The notes under the pieces are model-generated. The model ran no database searches. It worked only from the letters and a program-made list of their open reading frames with translations, and had not been told where the DNA came from. Positions 44,901 through 56,340 of a DNA stretch of 64,000 nt are shown piece by piece. Origin of the DNA: Cylicocyclus nassatus (lineage: Eukaryota > Nematoda > Chromadorea > Rhabditida > Strongylidae); NCBI GenBank assembly GCA_958299035.1, contig CATQJL010000001.1, positions 83,205,071 to 83,269,070 on the forward strand, in the 5' to 3' direction. The position numbers were made by a program, and so were the translations under genes. The stretch's first letter is position 1, and every line of letters begins with the position of its first letter.

Positions 44901-47900
44901 TACCAAAGCAATGAAAAACTCAAAGACCCATTCGAATTTGCGTTTGTTCTTCAGCAAAAAGTTCCATCCACGCAGAAAATCACCGATTTCACATGAAGAA
45001 GCTTTTAGGATGAGCATTAGGTTGTCCGAAAATTAATGCAGGTTTTGAATACCAACCGCAATAAGTCATACACTTCTCATTTCTAAGTAGGTTCCAAAAA
45101 AACCATTCAATAGAACAAAGCAAGCTCTACAAGACGGTTATCCTACTTTAGCAACAGCTCTGATCCACCACGAGTTTCGAGCCAAAAACTAAAAGGATTC
45201 AATTGCCCGAAAAATTGAGAAAAATCGTAACTTAGTTCATAAAAATCCTACAAAAATTCTAACTTGCTCACGTAAACACAATCCACATAGGGCATTTACA
45301 TACGCCGTTGCTGTATTTTTTTCCCTGTTGAAAATCAAGAAAACGGAAATTTTCGTGCACTTGCCAAAGTGATGCTGTGCCGTTCCCACATAAGTAGTTG
45401 CCAAAGTGGTGCTGTGCCGTTTCCACATAAGTATGCTACAAATCTGTAGAAGTACAAACGTAAATTTCCAGCTCTCTACAAGCTTTAGTTCTCGAAAAAT
45501 ATTGGATATAGCTTTCCCTTGTCAGGTGGTCCAGTTAAAATTCAAATTTCTTGAGAAGTAAAGCTTGTAGAGAGCTGTAAATTTACGTTTGTACTACTAC
45601 AGGTTTGTAGTATACAACTACTTATGTGGGAACGGCACAGCACCACTTTGGCAAATGCATGAAAATTTCCGTTTTCTTGATTTCTAACAGAGGAAAAAAT
45701 ACGGCAAAGGCGTATATAGATGTTTTATGTGGACAGTGTTTACGTGAGCAAGTTAGAATTTTTGTAGGATTTTTATGAAACAAGTTACGATTTTTCTCGA
45801 TTTTTCGGGCAGTTGAACCTTTTTAGTTGTCTGTATTTTTGTATATGTGTATGTGTGTGTATGTGTGTGGGTGTGGGTGTGGGTGTGGGTGTGGGTGCGA
45901 GTGTGGGTGTGGGTGTGAGTGTGGGTGTGGGTGTGGGTGCGAGTGTGGGTGTGGGTGTGAGTGTGGGTGTGGGTGTGGGTGTGGGTGTTGGTGTAGGTGT
46001 GGGCGTGCGCTGTTTGTGGGTGTGTGTTCGATTCGTTGAGTGTCCTCAAAAAACTGCGCGTCAGACGGAACCATTTGGCTTTTGTCCCACAAAATTTAGT
46101 CCGTATTTCCAATTTTTGCAAAGTCGTGAATGCTTATGGCAAGTAAATGTGCAAGCCATGGACTTAGGCCCAAAAAAGTGATCAAAAGTCTACTACTTAA
46201 CAGAAACGGCGCCAACAAGAATAAGGTTTTCAAATGGTCAAATTGTCAAGTTTTTGCCTGAGCGTTTGACAAGATTTTTGCAAAAAGATGTAGCTCACGG
46301 TGATCATTTTTTTACGGCGACTACCAAAGCAATGAAAAACTCAAAGACCCATTCAAATTTGCGTTTGTTCTTCAGCAAAAAGTTCCATCCACGCAGAAAA
46401 TCACCGATTTCACATGAAGAAGCTTTTAGGATGAGTATTAGGTTGTCCGAAAATTAATGCAGGTTTTGAATACCAACCGCAATAAGTCATACACTTCTCA
46501 TTTCTAAGTAGGTTCCAAAAAAACCATTCAATAGAACAAAGCAAGCTCTACAAGACGGTTATCCTACTTTAGCAACAGCTCTGATCCACCACGAGTTTCG
46601 AGCCAAAAACTAAAAGGATTCAATTGCCCGAAAAATTGAGAAAAATCGTAACTTAGTTCATAAAAATCCTACAAAAATTCTAACTTGCTCACGTAAACAC
46701 AATCCACATAGGGCATTTACATACGCCGTTGCTGTAATTTTTTCCCTGTTGAAAATCAAGAAAACGGAAATTTTCGTGCACTTGCCAAAGTGATGCTGTG
46801 CCGTTCCCACATAAGTATGCTACAAATCTGTAGAAGTACAAACGTAAATTTCCAGCTCTCTACAAGCTTTAGTTCTCGAAAAATATTGGATATAGCTTTC
46901 CCCTGTCAGGTGGTCCAGTTGAAATTCAAATTTCTTGAGAAGTAAAGCTTGTAGAGAGCTGTAAATTTACGTTTGTACTACTACAGGTTTGTAGTATACA
47001 ACTACTTATGTGGGAACGGCACAGCACCACTTTGGCAAATGCATGAAAATTTCCGTTTTCTTGATTTCTAACAGAGGAAAAAATACGGCAAAGGCGTATA
47101 TAGATGTTTTATGTGGACAGTGTTTACGTGAGCAAGTTAGAATTTTTGTAGGATTTTTATGAAACAAGTTACGATTTTTCTCGATTTTTCGGGCAGTTGA
47201 ACCTTTTTAGTTGTCTGTATTTTTGTATATGTGTATGTGTGTGTATGTGTGTGGGTGTGGGTGTGGGTGTGGGTGTGGGTGCGAGTGTGGGTGTGGGTGT
47301 GAGTGTGGGTGTGGGTGTGGGTGCGAGTGTGGGTGTGGGTGTGAGTGTGGGTGTGGGTGTGGGTGTGGGTGTTGGTGTAGGTGTGGGCGTGCGCTGTTTG
47401 TGGGTGTGTGTTCGATTCGTTGAGTGTCCTCAAAAAACTGCGCGTCAGACGGAACCATTTGGCTTTTGTCCCACAAAATTTAGTCCGTATTTCCAATTTT
47501 TGCAAAGTCGTGAATGCTTATGGCAAGTAAATGTGCAAGCCATGGACTTAGGCCCAAAAAAGTGATCAAAAGTCTACTACTTAACAGAAACGGCGCCAAC
47601 AAGAATAAGGTTTTCAAATGGTCAAATTGTCAAGTTTTTGCCTGAGCGTTTGACAAGATTTTTGCAAAAAGATGTAGCTCACGGTGATCATTTTTTTACG
47701 GCGACTACCAAAGCAATGAAAAACTCAAAGACCCATTCGAATTTGCGTTTGTTCTTCAGCAAAAAGTTCCATCCACGCAGAAAATCACCGATTTCACATG
47801 AAGAAGCTTTTAGGATGAGCATTAGGTTGTCCGAAAATTAATGCAGGTTTTGAATACCAACCGCAATAAGTCATACACTTCTCATTTCTAAGTAGGTTCC

Positions 47901-48594
47901 AAAAAAACCATTCAATAGAACAAAGCAAGCTCTACAAGACGGTTATCCTACTTTAGCAACAGCTCTGATCCACCACGAGTTTCGAGCCAAAAACTAAAAG
48001 GATTCAATTGCCCGAAAAATTGAGAAAAATCGTAACTTAGTTCATAAAAATCCTACAAAAATTCTAACTTGCTCACGTAAACACAATCCACATAGGGCAT
48101 TTACATACGCCGTTGCTGTATTTTTTTCCCTGTTGAAAATCAAGAAAACGGAAATTTTCGTGCACTTGCCAAAGTGATGCTGTGCCGTTCCCACATAAGT
48201 ATGCTACAAATCTGTAGAAGTACAAACGTAAATTTCCAGCTCTCTACAAGCTTTAGTTCTCGAAAAATATTGGATATAGCTTTCCCTTGTCAGGTGGTCC
48301 AGTTAAAATTCAAATTTCTTGAGAAGTAAAGCTTGTAGAGAGCTGTAAATTTACGTTTGTACTACTACAGGTTTGTAGTATACAACTACTTATGTGGGAA
48401 CGGCACAGCACCACTTTGGCAAATGCATGAAAATTTCCGTTTTCTTGATTTCTAACAGAGGAAAAAATACGGCAAAGGCGTATATAGATGTTTTATGTGG
48501 ACAGTGTTTACGTGAGCAAGTTAGAATTTTTGTAGGATATTTATGAAACAAGTTACGATTTTTCTCGATTTTTCGGGCAGTTGAACCTTTTTAG
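35900..48594. repeat. Nine tandem copies of a 1.38-1.42-kb unit
   Basis: Unit starts (TTGTCTGTATTTTTG) are at 37317, 38734, 40155, 41572, 42989, 44406, 45827 and 47211; the first unit fuses with the microsatellite near 35,900 and the last ends at 48594. Lengths are 1417, 1421, 1417, 1417, 1417, 1421, 1384, 1384. Each unit holds a short GTATGTGT run, a G-rich GGGTGT block (about 130 bp), about 450 bp of unique sequence, and a palindromic mariner-type MITE (TTAGGTTGTCCG start) lacking only its last end. Copies are almost identical. A CATA insertion marks units 3 and 7 and recurs in 8 and 9; the last two lack a 37-bp internal duplication. No codon-level selection is visible in the repeated small ORFs. 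Confidence 0.95.
37361..37500 (+). repeat. G-rich GGGTGT block of the array unit (representative copy)
   Basis: Runs of GTGGGTGTGGGTGTGGG interrupted in a fixed pattern by GTGCGAGTG and GTGAGTG. The spacing of GGG runs allows G-quadruplex folding on the plus strand. The same block occurs in all nine units; the first is at about 35,942-36,082. It is not the nematode telomere repeat TTAGGC. Confidence 0.8.
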
Positions 48595-48763
48595 TTTTTG
48601 GCTCGAAACTCGTGGTGGATCAGAGCTGTTGCTAAAGCAAGATAGCCATCTTGTAGAGCTTGCTTTGTTCTATCGAAAAATGTTCTGCAACCACTTAGAA
48701 TGAGAAGAGTATGACTTATTGCGAATGAAATTCAAAACCTGCACCAATTTCCGGATAACCTAA
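48595..48763. mobile_element. Right end of the array's mariner-type MITE
   Basis: After the last unit, the sequence continues through GGCTCGAAACTCGTGGTGGA, the counterpart of the left arm's CCACGAGTTTCGAGCC, to the inverted terminal sequence ending CCGGATAACCTAA at 48763, with TA outside. This end exists only here, showing that the array arose inside one MITE copy. Confidence 0.75.
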
Positions 48764-48787
48764 TAGTTGCTTACATTTTGTTGGTGA

Positions 48788-49025
48788 CTAGATGGCTTGC
48801 CCGGCTCCGCCCGGCCCTATCAATAATATATTTGTAATCAGCATGTTCGATTACCCCCCTGTGCCAACTCCCAGCCCCGTAGCTTGAATTTTGCAAAAAA
48901 TTGATAAAATCGATATCGATCAATGACGAAAAGTAGCCTGTGACACCCGCCGGGCCCGAAGTGTATGTGTGCCAAGTTTGGTCCAGATCGGTTCAGAAAT
49001 GGAATTTTCTATTCGGAACATACGT

Positions 49026-49060
<35 letters not shown>

Positions 49061-50031
49061 TTCAGCTTTATATATTAGGTTGTCCGGAAATTAATGCCCG
49101 TTTTGAATTTCAACCGCAATAAGTCATACACTGCTCACTTCTAGATAGGCTGCAAAGTACCGTTCGATAGAGCAAAGCAAGCTCTACAAGAAGGCCTTCT
49201 TGCTTTTGCAACAGCTCTCACCCACCTCGAGTTTCGAGCCAAAAACTAAAAAGATTCAGCAGCCCGAAAAATCGAGAAAAATCGTAACTTGTTTCATAAA
49301 AATCCTACAAAAATTCTAACTTGCTCACGTAAACACAATCCACATAGGGCATCTATTTACGCCTTTGCCGTATTTTTTCCTCTGTTAGAAATCAAGAAAA
49401 CGGTATTTTTCGTGCATTTACCAAAATAGTGCTATGCCGTTCCCATATAAGTAGTTGTACACTATGAACCTGTAGAAGTCCAAACCTAAATTTTCAGCTC
49501 TCTACAAGCTTTAGTGCTCGAGAAATACCGAATATAGCTTTCCCTGGTTAGATGGTCTAAGCTAAAATTCAAATTTTTCGAGAAGTAAAGCTTGTAGAGA
49601 GCTAAGAATTTACGTTTGTACCTCTACAGGCTTGTAGAATACAACCACCTATGTGGGGACGGCATAACACCACTTTGGCAAATGCACGAAAATTTCCGTT
49701 TTCTTGATTTCTAACAGAGGAAAAAATACGGCAAAGGCGTATATAGATGTTTTATGTGGACAGTGTTTACGTGAGCAAGTTAGAATTTTTGTAGGATTTT
49801 TATGAAACAAGTTACGATTTTTCTCGATTTTTCGGGCTGCTGAGTCTTTTCAGTTTTTGGCTCGAAACTCGAGGTGGATCAGAGCTGTTGCTAAAGCAAG
49901 ATGGCCATTTTGTAGAGCTTGCTTTGCTTTATCGAATGGTGCTTTGCAACCTTTTTAGAAGTGAGAAGTGTATGACTTATTGCGGTTGTAATTCAAAACG
50001 GGCATTAATTTCCGGACAACCTAATATAAGA
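48788..50031 (-). mobile_element. Helitron (minus) split by a mariner-type MITE
   Basis: The 3' end CTAG is at 48788-48791, preceded on the minus strand by the GC hairpin CCGGGCGGAGCCGGG. The 5' part with the TGTC microsatellite runs to 49074. The missing 5' terminus (TCTTATA on the minus strand) is found at 50025-50031, on the other side of the MITE. Removing the MITE and one TA rebuilds the TCTTATATATAAAGC start seen in the other copies. Confidence 0.8.
49075..50024. mobile_element. 950-bp palindromic mariner-type MITE
   Basis: Ends TTAGGTTGTCCGGAAATTAA and its inverse, TA on both sides (49073-49074, 50025-50026). The interior is a long palindrome (CTCTACAAGCTTTAGTGCTC / TCTCTACAAGCTTTACTTCTC region) closely related to the MITE part of the tandem array. 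No transposase. Confidence 0.85.
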
Positions 50032-50604
50032 AAGTCGGCATTGCACGGTGAGTTTCAATGCCATCATCACGCGAGAATGAATAGGGTATTCAGATAGTAG
50101 AACCAGTGCGAGCCTGTGCGATGCAGAGGTGACGCATTGGCTACACACAAACCGTATAATTCTGAGCAGTTTCCATGAGCACGTGCTTAGGTCATGCTGC
50201 TCTTCACGTGATATTCGTTAGACATCTGCTCACACAAAAACTTCTTGAAATAAGTGCATGAAAGTCTCCTCGGTAATTGTTGCGAAAGATCTGCTCATTA
50301 CAAAGTGTTGCGATTATGACAAGTAGTGGTCTATGTTTTCTTTCCCGTGCTCTCCAAAATGCATGTAGTTTTATCGGCAATCAAATAAAAGTTGCCATCA
50401 GCGCGCGAGACCCACATACGGGCAACGCCTTCGATAAGGCTATCTCCGCGATTTTTATGGAAACATTCCACTCATACTGGTAAATTTACAACCAAGTTCA
50501 AACTGCCCCATTCACCATGAATTCTGCTAGTCGATTCCGTAATAACAGGAACGACATTTTTGGACACGACACTGCGGTCACTGGGATTGATCAGGTAAAT
50601 AATT
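50032..50604. other. Intergenic sequence, nothing recognised
   Basis: No gene or repeat seen; the ORF at 50277-50483 has no domain. Confidence 0.35.
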
Positions 50605-51850
50605 TCACAAGTTATTACTACCTTGATTAGATTGGATTCTAACTTAAAGGAGCTTGATAGACCTTTGATGTTAGCTTCGGACCATAGACCGATCGATCGA
50701 GTCTTAAGCAGGATTACAAACGCAGTAGCTAGTTAAGGGTAGGATAAAACTCACCTGTCTCACGACGGCCTGATCCCAGCTCATGTCCCACTTCGCTATG
50801 GAGGCTTGGCTGCCACAACCCAGTTATCCCTGTGGTAACATTTCTGACCAGAAAATATCTGGACTGAAAAGGTCGATAGGCTGCGCTTTCGCGGTCTGTA
50901 AGTACTGAAAGTCAAGATCAAGCAAGTTTTTGATCTTTTCCTCTATGAAAGGTTTCCATCCACTCTGCGCTATAGCCTTAGACAAGTGAGTTACGATTTC
51001 GCAGGTGTACTCTCCTTGTCAAACTCCCCGCCTGATAATGTCTTCATTGAGATTCGCAATGCTAGAGGGTGTTTGCCTGATACAAAGAATGAAGAGCAGA
51101 ATTTCAATCTTCTCCTCAATAAATGGAAAATTCATGGAAGTGGTCGTATCTCATTGGCGATCAGTGTTTCCCGCAATGCCACACCCTCTCATGACTCTTT
51201 ACAATGTCGAACTAGAGTCAAACTCAACAGGGCCTTCCTTTCCTGCTATTTTTACCAAGCAGTTCTCTACGCTTTAGTTTCGCTAGAGACCAGTAGAATC
51301 TCGTTGATCTATTCATGCAGGTCTAGTTGGCTGAGGAGGCCACAGTCTTGTCATTAATCCATCTTCATCGTGAGCGACTGAAGACGAAACCGCACGAGCA
51401 TTAATCAACTAACCGACCCGTTTACTGAAGCCGATTTTCTCAAAAATGCGGATCTAACTTGCCAGATTTCCTTACCTAGATTGTCCCATCGACTAGAGGT
51501 TAATCGGTTGGAGATCTGATGGGGATATCGGGGGAGCAGCACAGATTGTTAGCCTTTAGTCTAAAGAACACTAAACATCACAGCCCGCAATGCTTCGTCC
51601 CCATCCACGGCTGGACCAATTCCAGGAAGTGCAACTCATCTAGGAAGAAAATTCTAGCTTAGTCTTTGAGCGACGCGACCAGTTTGAATGCGTTACTGCA
51701 CAAGTAACTCAAAGAGCCGCAATCTCTGTGTATGCATTAGGGGAGATTAATCTTTGCTCTCTTCTTGTAGCCGAGAAAAAAGAAACTTTCCTTCTCGATG
51801 ATACAGAGAATTAATGGGTATCTATCTTAGAATCAACTGACCCACTTTCA
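50605..51850 (-). pseudogene. 28S rRNA pseudogene (3' half), decayed
   Basis: On the minus strand, conserved LSU rRNA segments follow in order: GGGTCAGTTGATTCTAAGA (about 51,845), GTGCAGTAACGCA, GACAATCTAGGTAAGG, GCAAGTTAGATCCG (about 51,450-51,464), CATGAATAGATCAACGAG, CCCTGTTGAGTTTGACTCTA (51,212-51,232), GGGGAGTTTGAC, GATCTTGACTTTCAGTAC (50,902-50,919), GTTACCACAGGGATAACTG (50,821-50,839), GTCGTGAGACAGG (about 50,754-50,768) and AATCCTGCT. Essential parts are gone: about 100 bases after CATAGCGA that include the A-loop, and the sarcin-ricin loop after AATCCTGCT. With many substitutions elsewhere, it cannot be a working rRNA. All these landmarks are from general knowledge of LSU rRNA. Confidence 0.85.
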
Positions 51851-52589
51851 AGTAGGGCGAAAATTCTTATATTTGAGGGGTGTTGAGGTGGTGCAAAGGT
51901 CTGCCCGCCGGTACTGTCAGATCCGCGGTTCGTGCGCATTGCGTTTTATGGACATTTTTGTCAGCGGGCTGGCATTATTCTAGGTGATCGAAAAGAGACC
52001 GGGCGATGTCGTATTCGGGTAAGTTTTTAGTCAGTTATAGTTTTTTTAGTTTTTTTCCATAGTTTTTAGCGATTGTAGGGGGATGGCACAATCATGTCCG
52101 CACACATCACATGAGCTACGTGTTGCGCCATGTCAGTGCAAAGCGTTTCAACATGAAGTACAATTTTGAAAATTTACAAAAACTCTTTTCAGTCTCTACG
52201 TATCAAATCCTACACGATGCACACGAAAAAGAGAAATTTTCGACTAATTTTTATTTTTTTATTTGTTTTTCACCCCTTGTTTTTGGCGTGCTAGCGGCAC
52301 CAAAGTGCTGCCATAAAAGAGAAGATGCGAAAATATGTTCTAAAAGATTATGGGAGAGAAAAGACTCAATTGAAGGCAAAAAAATTAGAAAAAAATGACA
52401 ATTTTGAGTGTGCTTATAAAGTGTCGTAAACTTGCTAGCTGTTTGTGCATTTGCGGCATCAGGCATACTGTTGTGTACGCCCTGCCGTGGCCTACATATG
52501 AAGCAACTTTGAAGATTCTGGAGGACTTCTGGAATTTTTCAGAATTTTGCACAAAAAGTGTAACAGATATCCGCCAACCTAATACATTC
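51851..52589. other. Intergenic sequence, nothing recognised
   Basis: The ORF at 52111-52398 shows no domain. No repeats seen. Confidence 0.35.
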
Positions 52590-53090
52590 TCTTTTCTATT
52601 TTAACACTGTTCTTGATATGAACTGAGCTTTGTGAACATTATGTGTGTTCTGCCGCTCTAAAATTTCAAGTTTATTTTGATAAATCTAAAACATTGCTGA
52701 AATGCAAAATATTTGATGCGATATCACCGAAGAATTTACTCCGTCAATTCCCGAGACCAAATCCTGCAACCCACAATTTCTGAATAACCGATGCTTGCGT
52801 TCAACTTCGCTCTCAGCACGGGCGTTTCTAATACAGTTGCAGAATATTGGAGCAAGCGTACAACCTCTCAAGTGCAAACCATCCAGGTTTACAGTTATTG
52901 CTATTACAGAATGTAAACCCTGTATTATCTGTGATGATATATTCGCTCAGCTCTCCAAAGTCAAAGAAGGCGCTGCGTGTTTGATTCAAAAGAAAAACAA
53001 GACTAGGCACGCAGCGGTACGTACAGATGTTTTCTATTCGCAGCTGTGCGAAAATTCGAGACGGTGATAAAATTATTTCAGCCACGAAGA
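52590..53090. repeat. Segmental duplication, copy 1 (partner 63,430-63,890)
   Basis: TGAACTGAGCTTTGTGAAC, GCGATATCACCGAAGAA, ACCAAATCCTGCA and GATGTTTTCTATTCGCA occur in the same order and spacing downstream of KCTD copy F at 63,430-63,890. This suggests that it was once the 3' flank of another KCTD copy. Confidence 0.7.
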
Positions 53091-54059
53091 AAATGAACTT
53101 CATGGTATGCGCACAAAAATGCAGAGCCTTGGAAAGATTAAACACAAACAGGACAAATTTGGAAAATTCGTCAAAGATCCTATCTTTATTCTTTCTTTCC
53201 ATTTGCAAACCTTTCCTTCAAAGTACACAAGTTCTGTACACGATACGAAATACTTGCATGGTCTTTGAGATAAGCAGATGAGCTGATTGACCAGAAATTT
53301 TGATTTGTTAACTTACCACTCACGAAATTTGACAAGGACGGCCTCTGAACGCGTCAAATAATCTCTTCTTTGCCTAGTAAACAGTTGAGCCATAATAAAG
53401 AGCTGCTTGACTATGACAAGTGGCTCTTGAAGTAAGAAGTTTTGACAGTGGAAACAAAAATAGTTGTTCATGTTTATGACGCACCAAAGTAGCTTACTCT
53501 GGCATGTTTCTGACTCACCAAATGAACATGAAGAGGAAAAGTTCCATTTCACATATACTTAAAAATCTATCTCCGTTCTCTGCTTACTACAGCCTTCGGC
53601 ATGTACACATAGATATTGACGGAATTCAAGTACAGTATACAGTCTGCCGCAATCCTAACCAGGCCAAAATTGGCTTGGCGGGAGTGCGCGTCGCGAGGAT
53701 TTCGCGCCATTTCTGCGTCTAGCTAGTCTGCTCTCTCCTCAATCTCTTCACTCTCTGCGACAGCGCGCGTATGCAGCGCAATCCCCTAGCGCTGCGAGCG
53801 CGCAAATTCAGCCGACGGTTCTGCCTGATCCCGATCGGGGCAGACTGTAGGTCCGGGCGGGCGAGCCACACTCTGGCTAAAAGTGCAGTGACGATGTTCG
53901 GTTGCGAAAGCTGCTCGGCGGGATATGTGTTTTTTCTCCAAGCAATATCATTAATCTAAGTTGTTGAATCCGTCTTCTGGACAGTTTCTATATGTGTCTA
54001 TCAGATGTTTCCATGTAGAAAAAGAGAATCCGGCTTGCACTGATATGTTCACTGTCTAA
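53091..54059. other. Intergenic sequence with a GC-rich island
   Basis: No gene recognised. 53,670-53,900 is unusually GC-rich for the window and contains the palindrome GATCCCGATCGGGG. ORFs there (53771-53959) show no domain. Confidence 0.35.
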
Positions 54060-54261
54060 GGCCCCGGTCAGACTTCACGCGACTTAATCGTCGCGATCTA
54101 ATCGCCAAGATTTCCATTCATTTTCATTTCACATTCAAAAATGTCGGGCTGGAAAAGTATCACAACCGAATGCAAGTTGATCGGCATGGAATGATGTTGT
54201 AACAGTTGTCTCGTCGCGACTCAGTCGCGACGATCAAATCGCGTGAAGTCTGCCCGGGGCC
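54060..54261. mobile_element. 202-bp Harbinger-type MITE with TAA target duplication
   Basis: Ends GGCCCCGGTCAGACTTCACG and, inverted, GGCCCCGGGCAGACTTCACG. TAA lies on both sides (54057-54059 and 54262-54264). A 3-bp TAA duplication fits PIF/Harbinger. No ORF. Confidence 0.8.
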
Positions 54262-54264
54262 TAA

Positions 54265-54717
54265 CAAGGGAATGGTCAGAAATAGAAGTGGCCAATTCAA
54301 GCAGGCTTCATACCATTCGACGCAGCATAGAATGCTGATTTCAGATCTGTCTTCCTTATCTGCAGAGCGTTTTTGTAGGCGAAGTTATAAGCCGTCATTT
54401 GTCATCATTTTGCTAAGAAATTGTGCGTGTAAAGGTCAAACTTGGCCGTACAAAGCCATTCTCGGCTCATTGTTGGACCAAAACGTGTAACTAGGTCAGT
54501 TTATATTGCTCGTACCTAAAGGTGAGCTAAAAGAGCAGTGATCTGCCTAATTTCGCAGTTTTTGTGAACGATTTTTCCGCAATAAAGCTGCTCATAACTT
54601 CGCCCACAAAGGCGCTCTGCAGATACGGAAGACACATTTGAAATCAGCATTCTATGCTGCATCGATTGGTATGCAGCTTGTATGGATTGGCCACTTCGAC
54701 TTCTGACCATTCCCTTG
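54265..54717. mobile_element. 453-bp Harbinger-type MITE with TAA target duplication
   Basis: Ends CAAGGGAATGGTCAGAA and its inverse; arms of about 135 bp match (GCAGCATAGAATGCTGATTT in both). TAA at 54262-54264 and 54718-54720. The left TAA is shared with the neighbouring MITE. Confidence 0.8.
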
Positions 54718-54720
54718 TAA

Positions 54721-55359
54721 GGACATTCAAGTAAATCTCTTGCCATTGAATGTCTGGCTTTCTTTGGCATTTTCTTTTCTTGAGTTAAACACTGCATTCA
54801 AAGCTTAACTTCAGGAGCGGCAACTAAGGCTAAAATGCAAAAATTAACACTTTTTTCAACAGAGTTAGGGAAGAACGTTTGGAGGCAGCGTCAAGGCAGG
54901 TTTGGACATTCTCGGATACTATCATAATCGAGTGCTGGGGCCTCGATCTAGAACTATCGCACAAACCCGACCTCCAAACATCCGCTCAAAATGGAGAAAA
55001 TCGTCGCACAAATTAACATAGCCGCGGAAAACCCGCCTACTTTGGTGAGGCCAAGCTCAGGGCCCGGCAGGAAGTGGCATTTCAGAATTTTGAAAACGAT
55101 ATCCCCTTTGAAGCCAAAATTTCTTACGACTTCCCCTTTGACCCTATTTTTGACCCCCGTAAGTCCCTGACAAACAGATATACACAAATAATAAGATGGG
55201 CGGCCTCAGCGCTTATTATAGTAGTACTACCTGGCTTTCCTGGTCCAGCCGGGTCATCAAGGTTTCAGCTCAATGGGTTCATCCGCAAAGGAATCTATAA
55301 AAAAAACATAGGGTCGAGATTTGCACAAACTCTGACGTTTACGCAAGGAATACAAATTC
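54721..55359. other. Intergenic sequence, nothing recognised
   Basis: Only short ORFs (54954-55187 minus, 55074-55367 plus) without domain; no repeat ends seen. Confidence 0.35.
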
Positions 55360-56340
55360 CTATTTGATTTTGATAAGGCTATTCTTCTCTGTTATGGTAG
55401 ATATTGGTATTTTGCATGCAGCTTTATGTCCATCAGACCATCACTTTGAAAATTCTAGAAACATATAATATTGATTACATGTAAAGTTTAGTCGTTACTG
55501 TTTGCTCGAGTAACTAGTACGAATCGATACTGAAGAGCTGAAGAAGCGCGGAAGTAATCTGGTTCGTTCAAAGGCAGTGTCTCGGAAAAATTGCATTTGC
55601 GAGCTTTCTATCCCTCCTTGGCCTTCTGGATGCGGTGAGTCCAGGGCTGCGCTTGGGAAGTCAAAAAAGTGCTTTCCATGGCGTATTCCGGTCTTGATTG
55701 CTCGAGGGATGGGCGAGCGACCGACTGTCTCGCGATTGGCTGCCTGAGTCGATCAGCCAATTGCCGCCGAAATGGGTGGAGCTACAGTTTCCTGCAGCCG
55801 GTCGCTGTTTTTCGGCGGGAATCGCTCGCCCGGCCAGCTCAGCAACCTCCAAGGCCGGAATACGCCAAAAAAATACTTTTGACTTTTCAAGCACAGTCCC
55901 GGACTTACCGGATCCAGAAGGCCATGTGACTGTGAAAAGCCCGCAGTTGCAATTTTCCCGAGCCGGCTAAGGGGTACAGAGCCCTGTGGTGCGTAGTGCG
56001 GGGAGCAATGTTCGTAGACGACTTTCATCTTCTAGCAATGCCCTATGGACCAGTTCTGAAGGCAACAAATAGGTCAGTAAAGGAACTCTGCAACGCCTTA
56101 AGGAAAAAATTATAATGATCAGAGTGAGACGAAAAGCTGCTTTGGGTACACAACTCAATTAGCATCATTGTCCTAGCAGCATGATTACGCATTCCGCGTA
56201 GAGGGTAGTATTGGGCGCTGATATAGCATAAACCAGAAGTAGGGCGCACTACCTGGAGTGTGATCGAGCGAAACTATACTGTCAAAAATTATTCCTTAAA
56301 ATGGTTAAATCCGATCTGCTACGAAAACAATCATAAAAAT
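55360..56340. repeat. Segmental duplication, copy 2 (partner 7,545-8,100)
   Basis: Matching blocks at 55,360-55,500 and 56,260-56,340 flank about 750 bases not present in copy 1. Part of that difference is the MITE at 55,620-55,924, inserted after the duplication. Confidence 0.6.
55620..55924. mobile_element. 305-bp inverted-repeat MITE
   Basis: TGGCCTTCTGGATGCGGTGA at the left mirrors TACCGGATCCAGAAGGCCA at the right, and the arms continue for about 80 bp to GGCGTATTCCGG on both sides. No clear target duplication could be read. No ORF. Confidence 0.65.

Noticed and set aside
36328..47841. Repeated 60-122-codon ORFs, nine near-identical sets
   Set aside because: They recur because the DNA unit is tandemly duplicated; no codon bias, conserved domain or extra conservation at protein level.
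35900..48594. Regularly spaced repeat considered as CRISPR-like
   Set aside because: The whole 1.4-kb unit is repeated, without short repeats and variable spacers, and the genome is eukaryotic.
50605..51850. Functional 28S rRNA gene
   Set aside because: The A-loop region and the sarcin-ricin loop are deleted and many conserved positions are changed.
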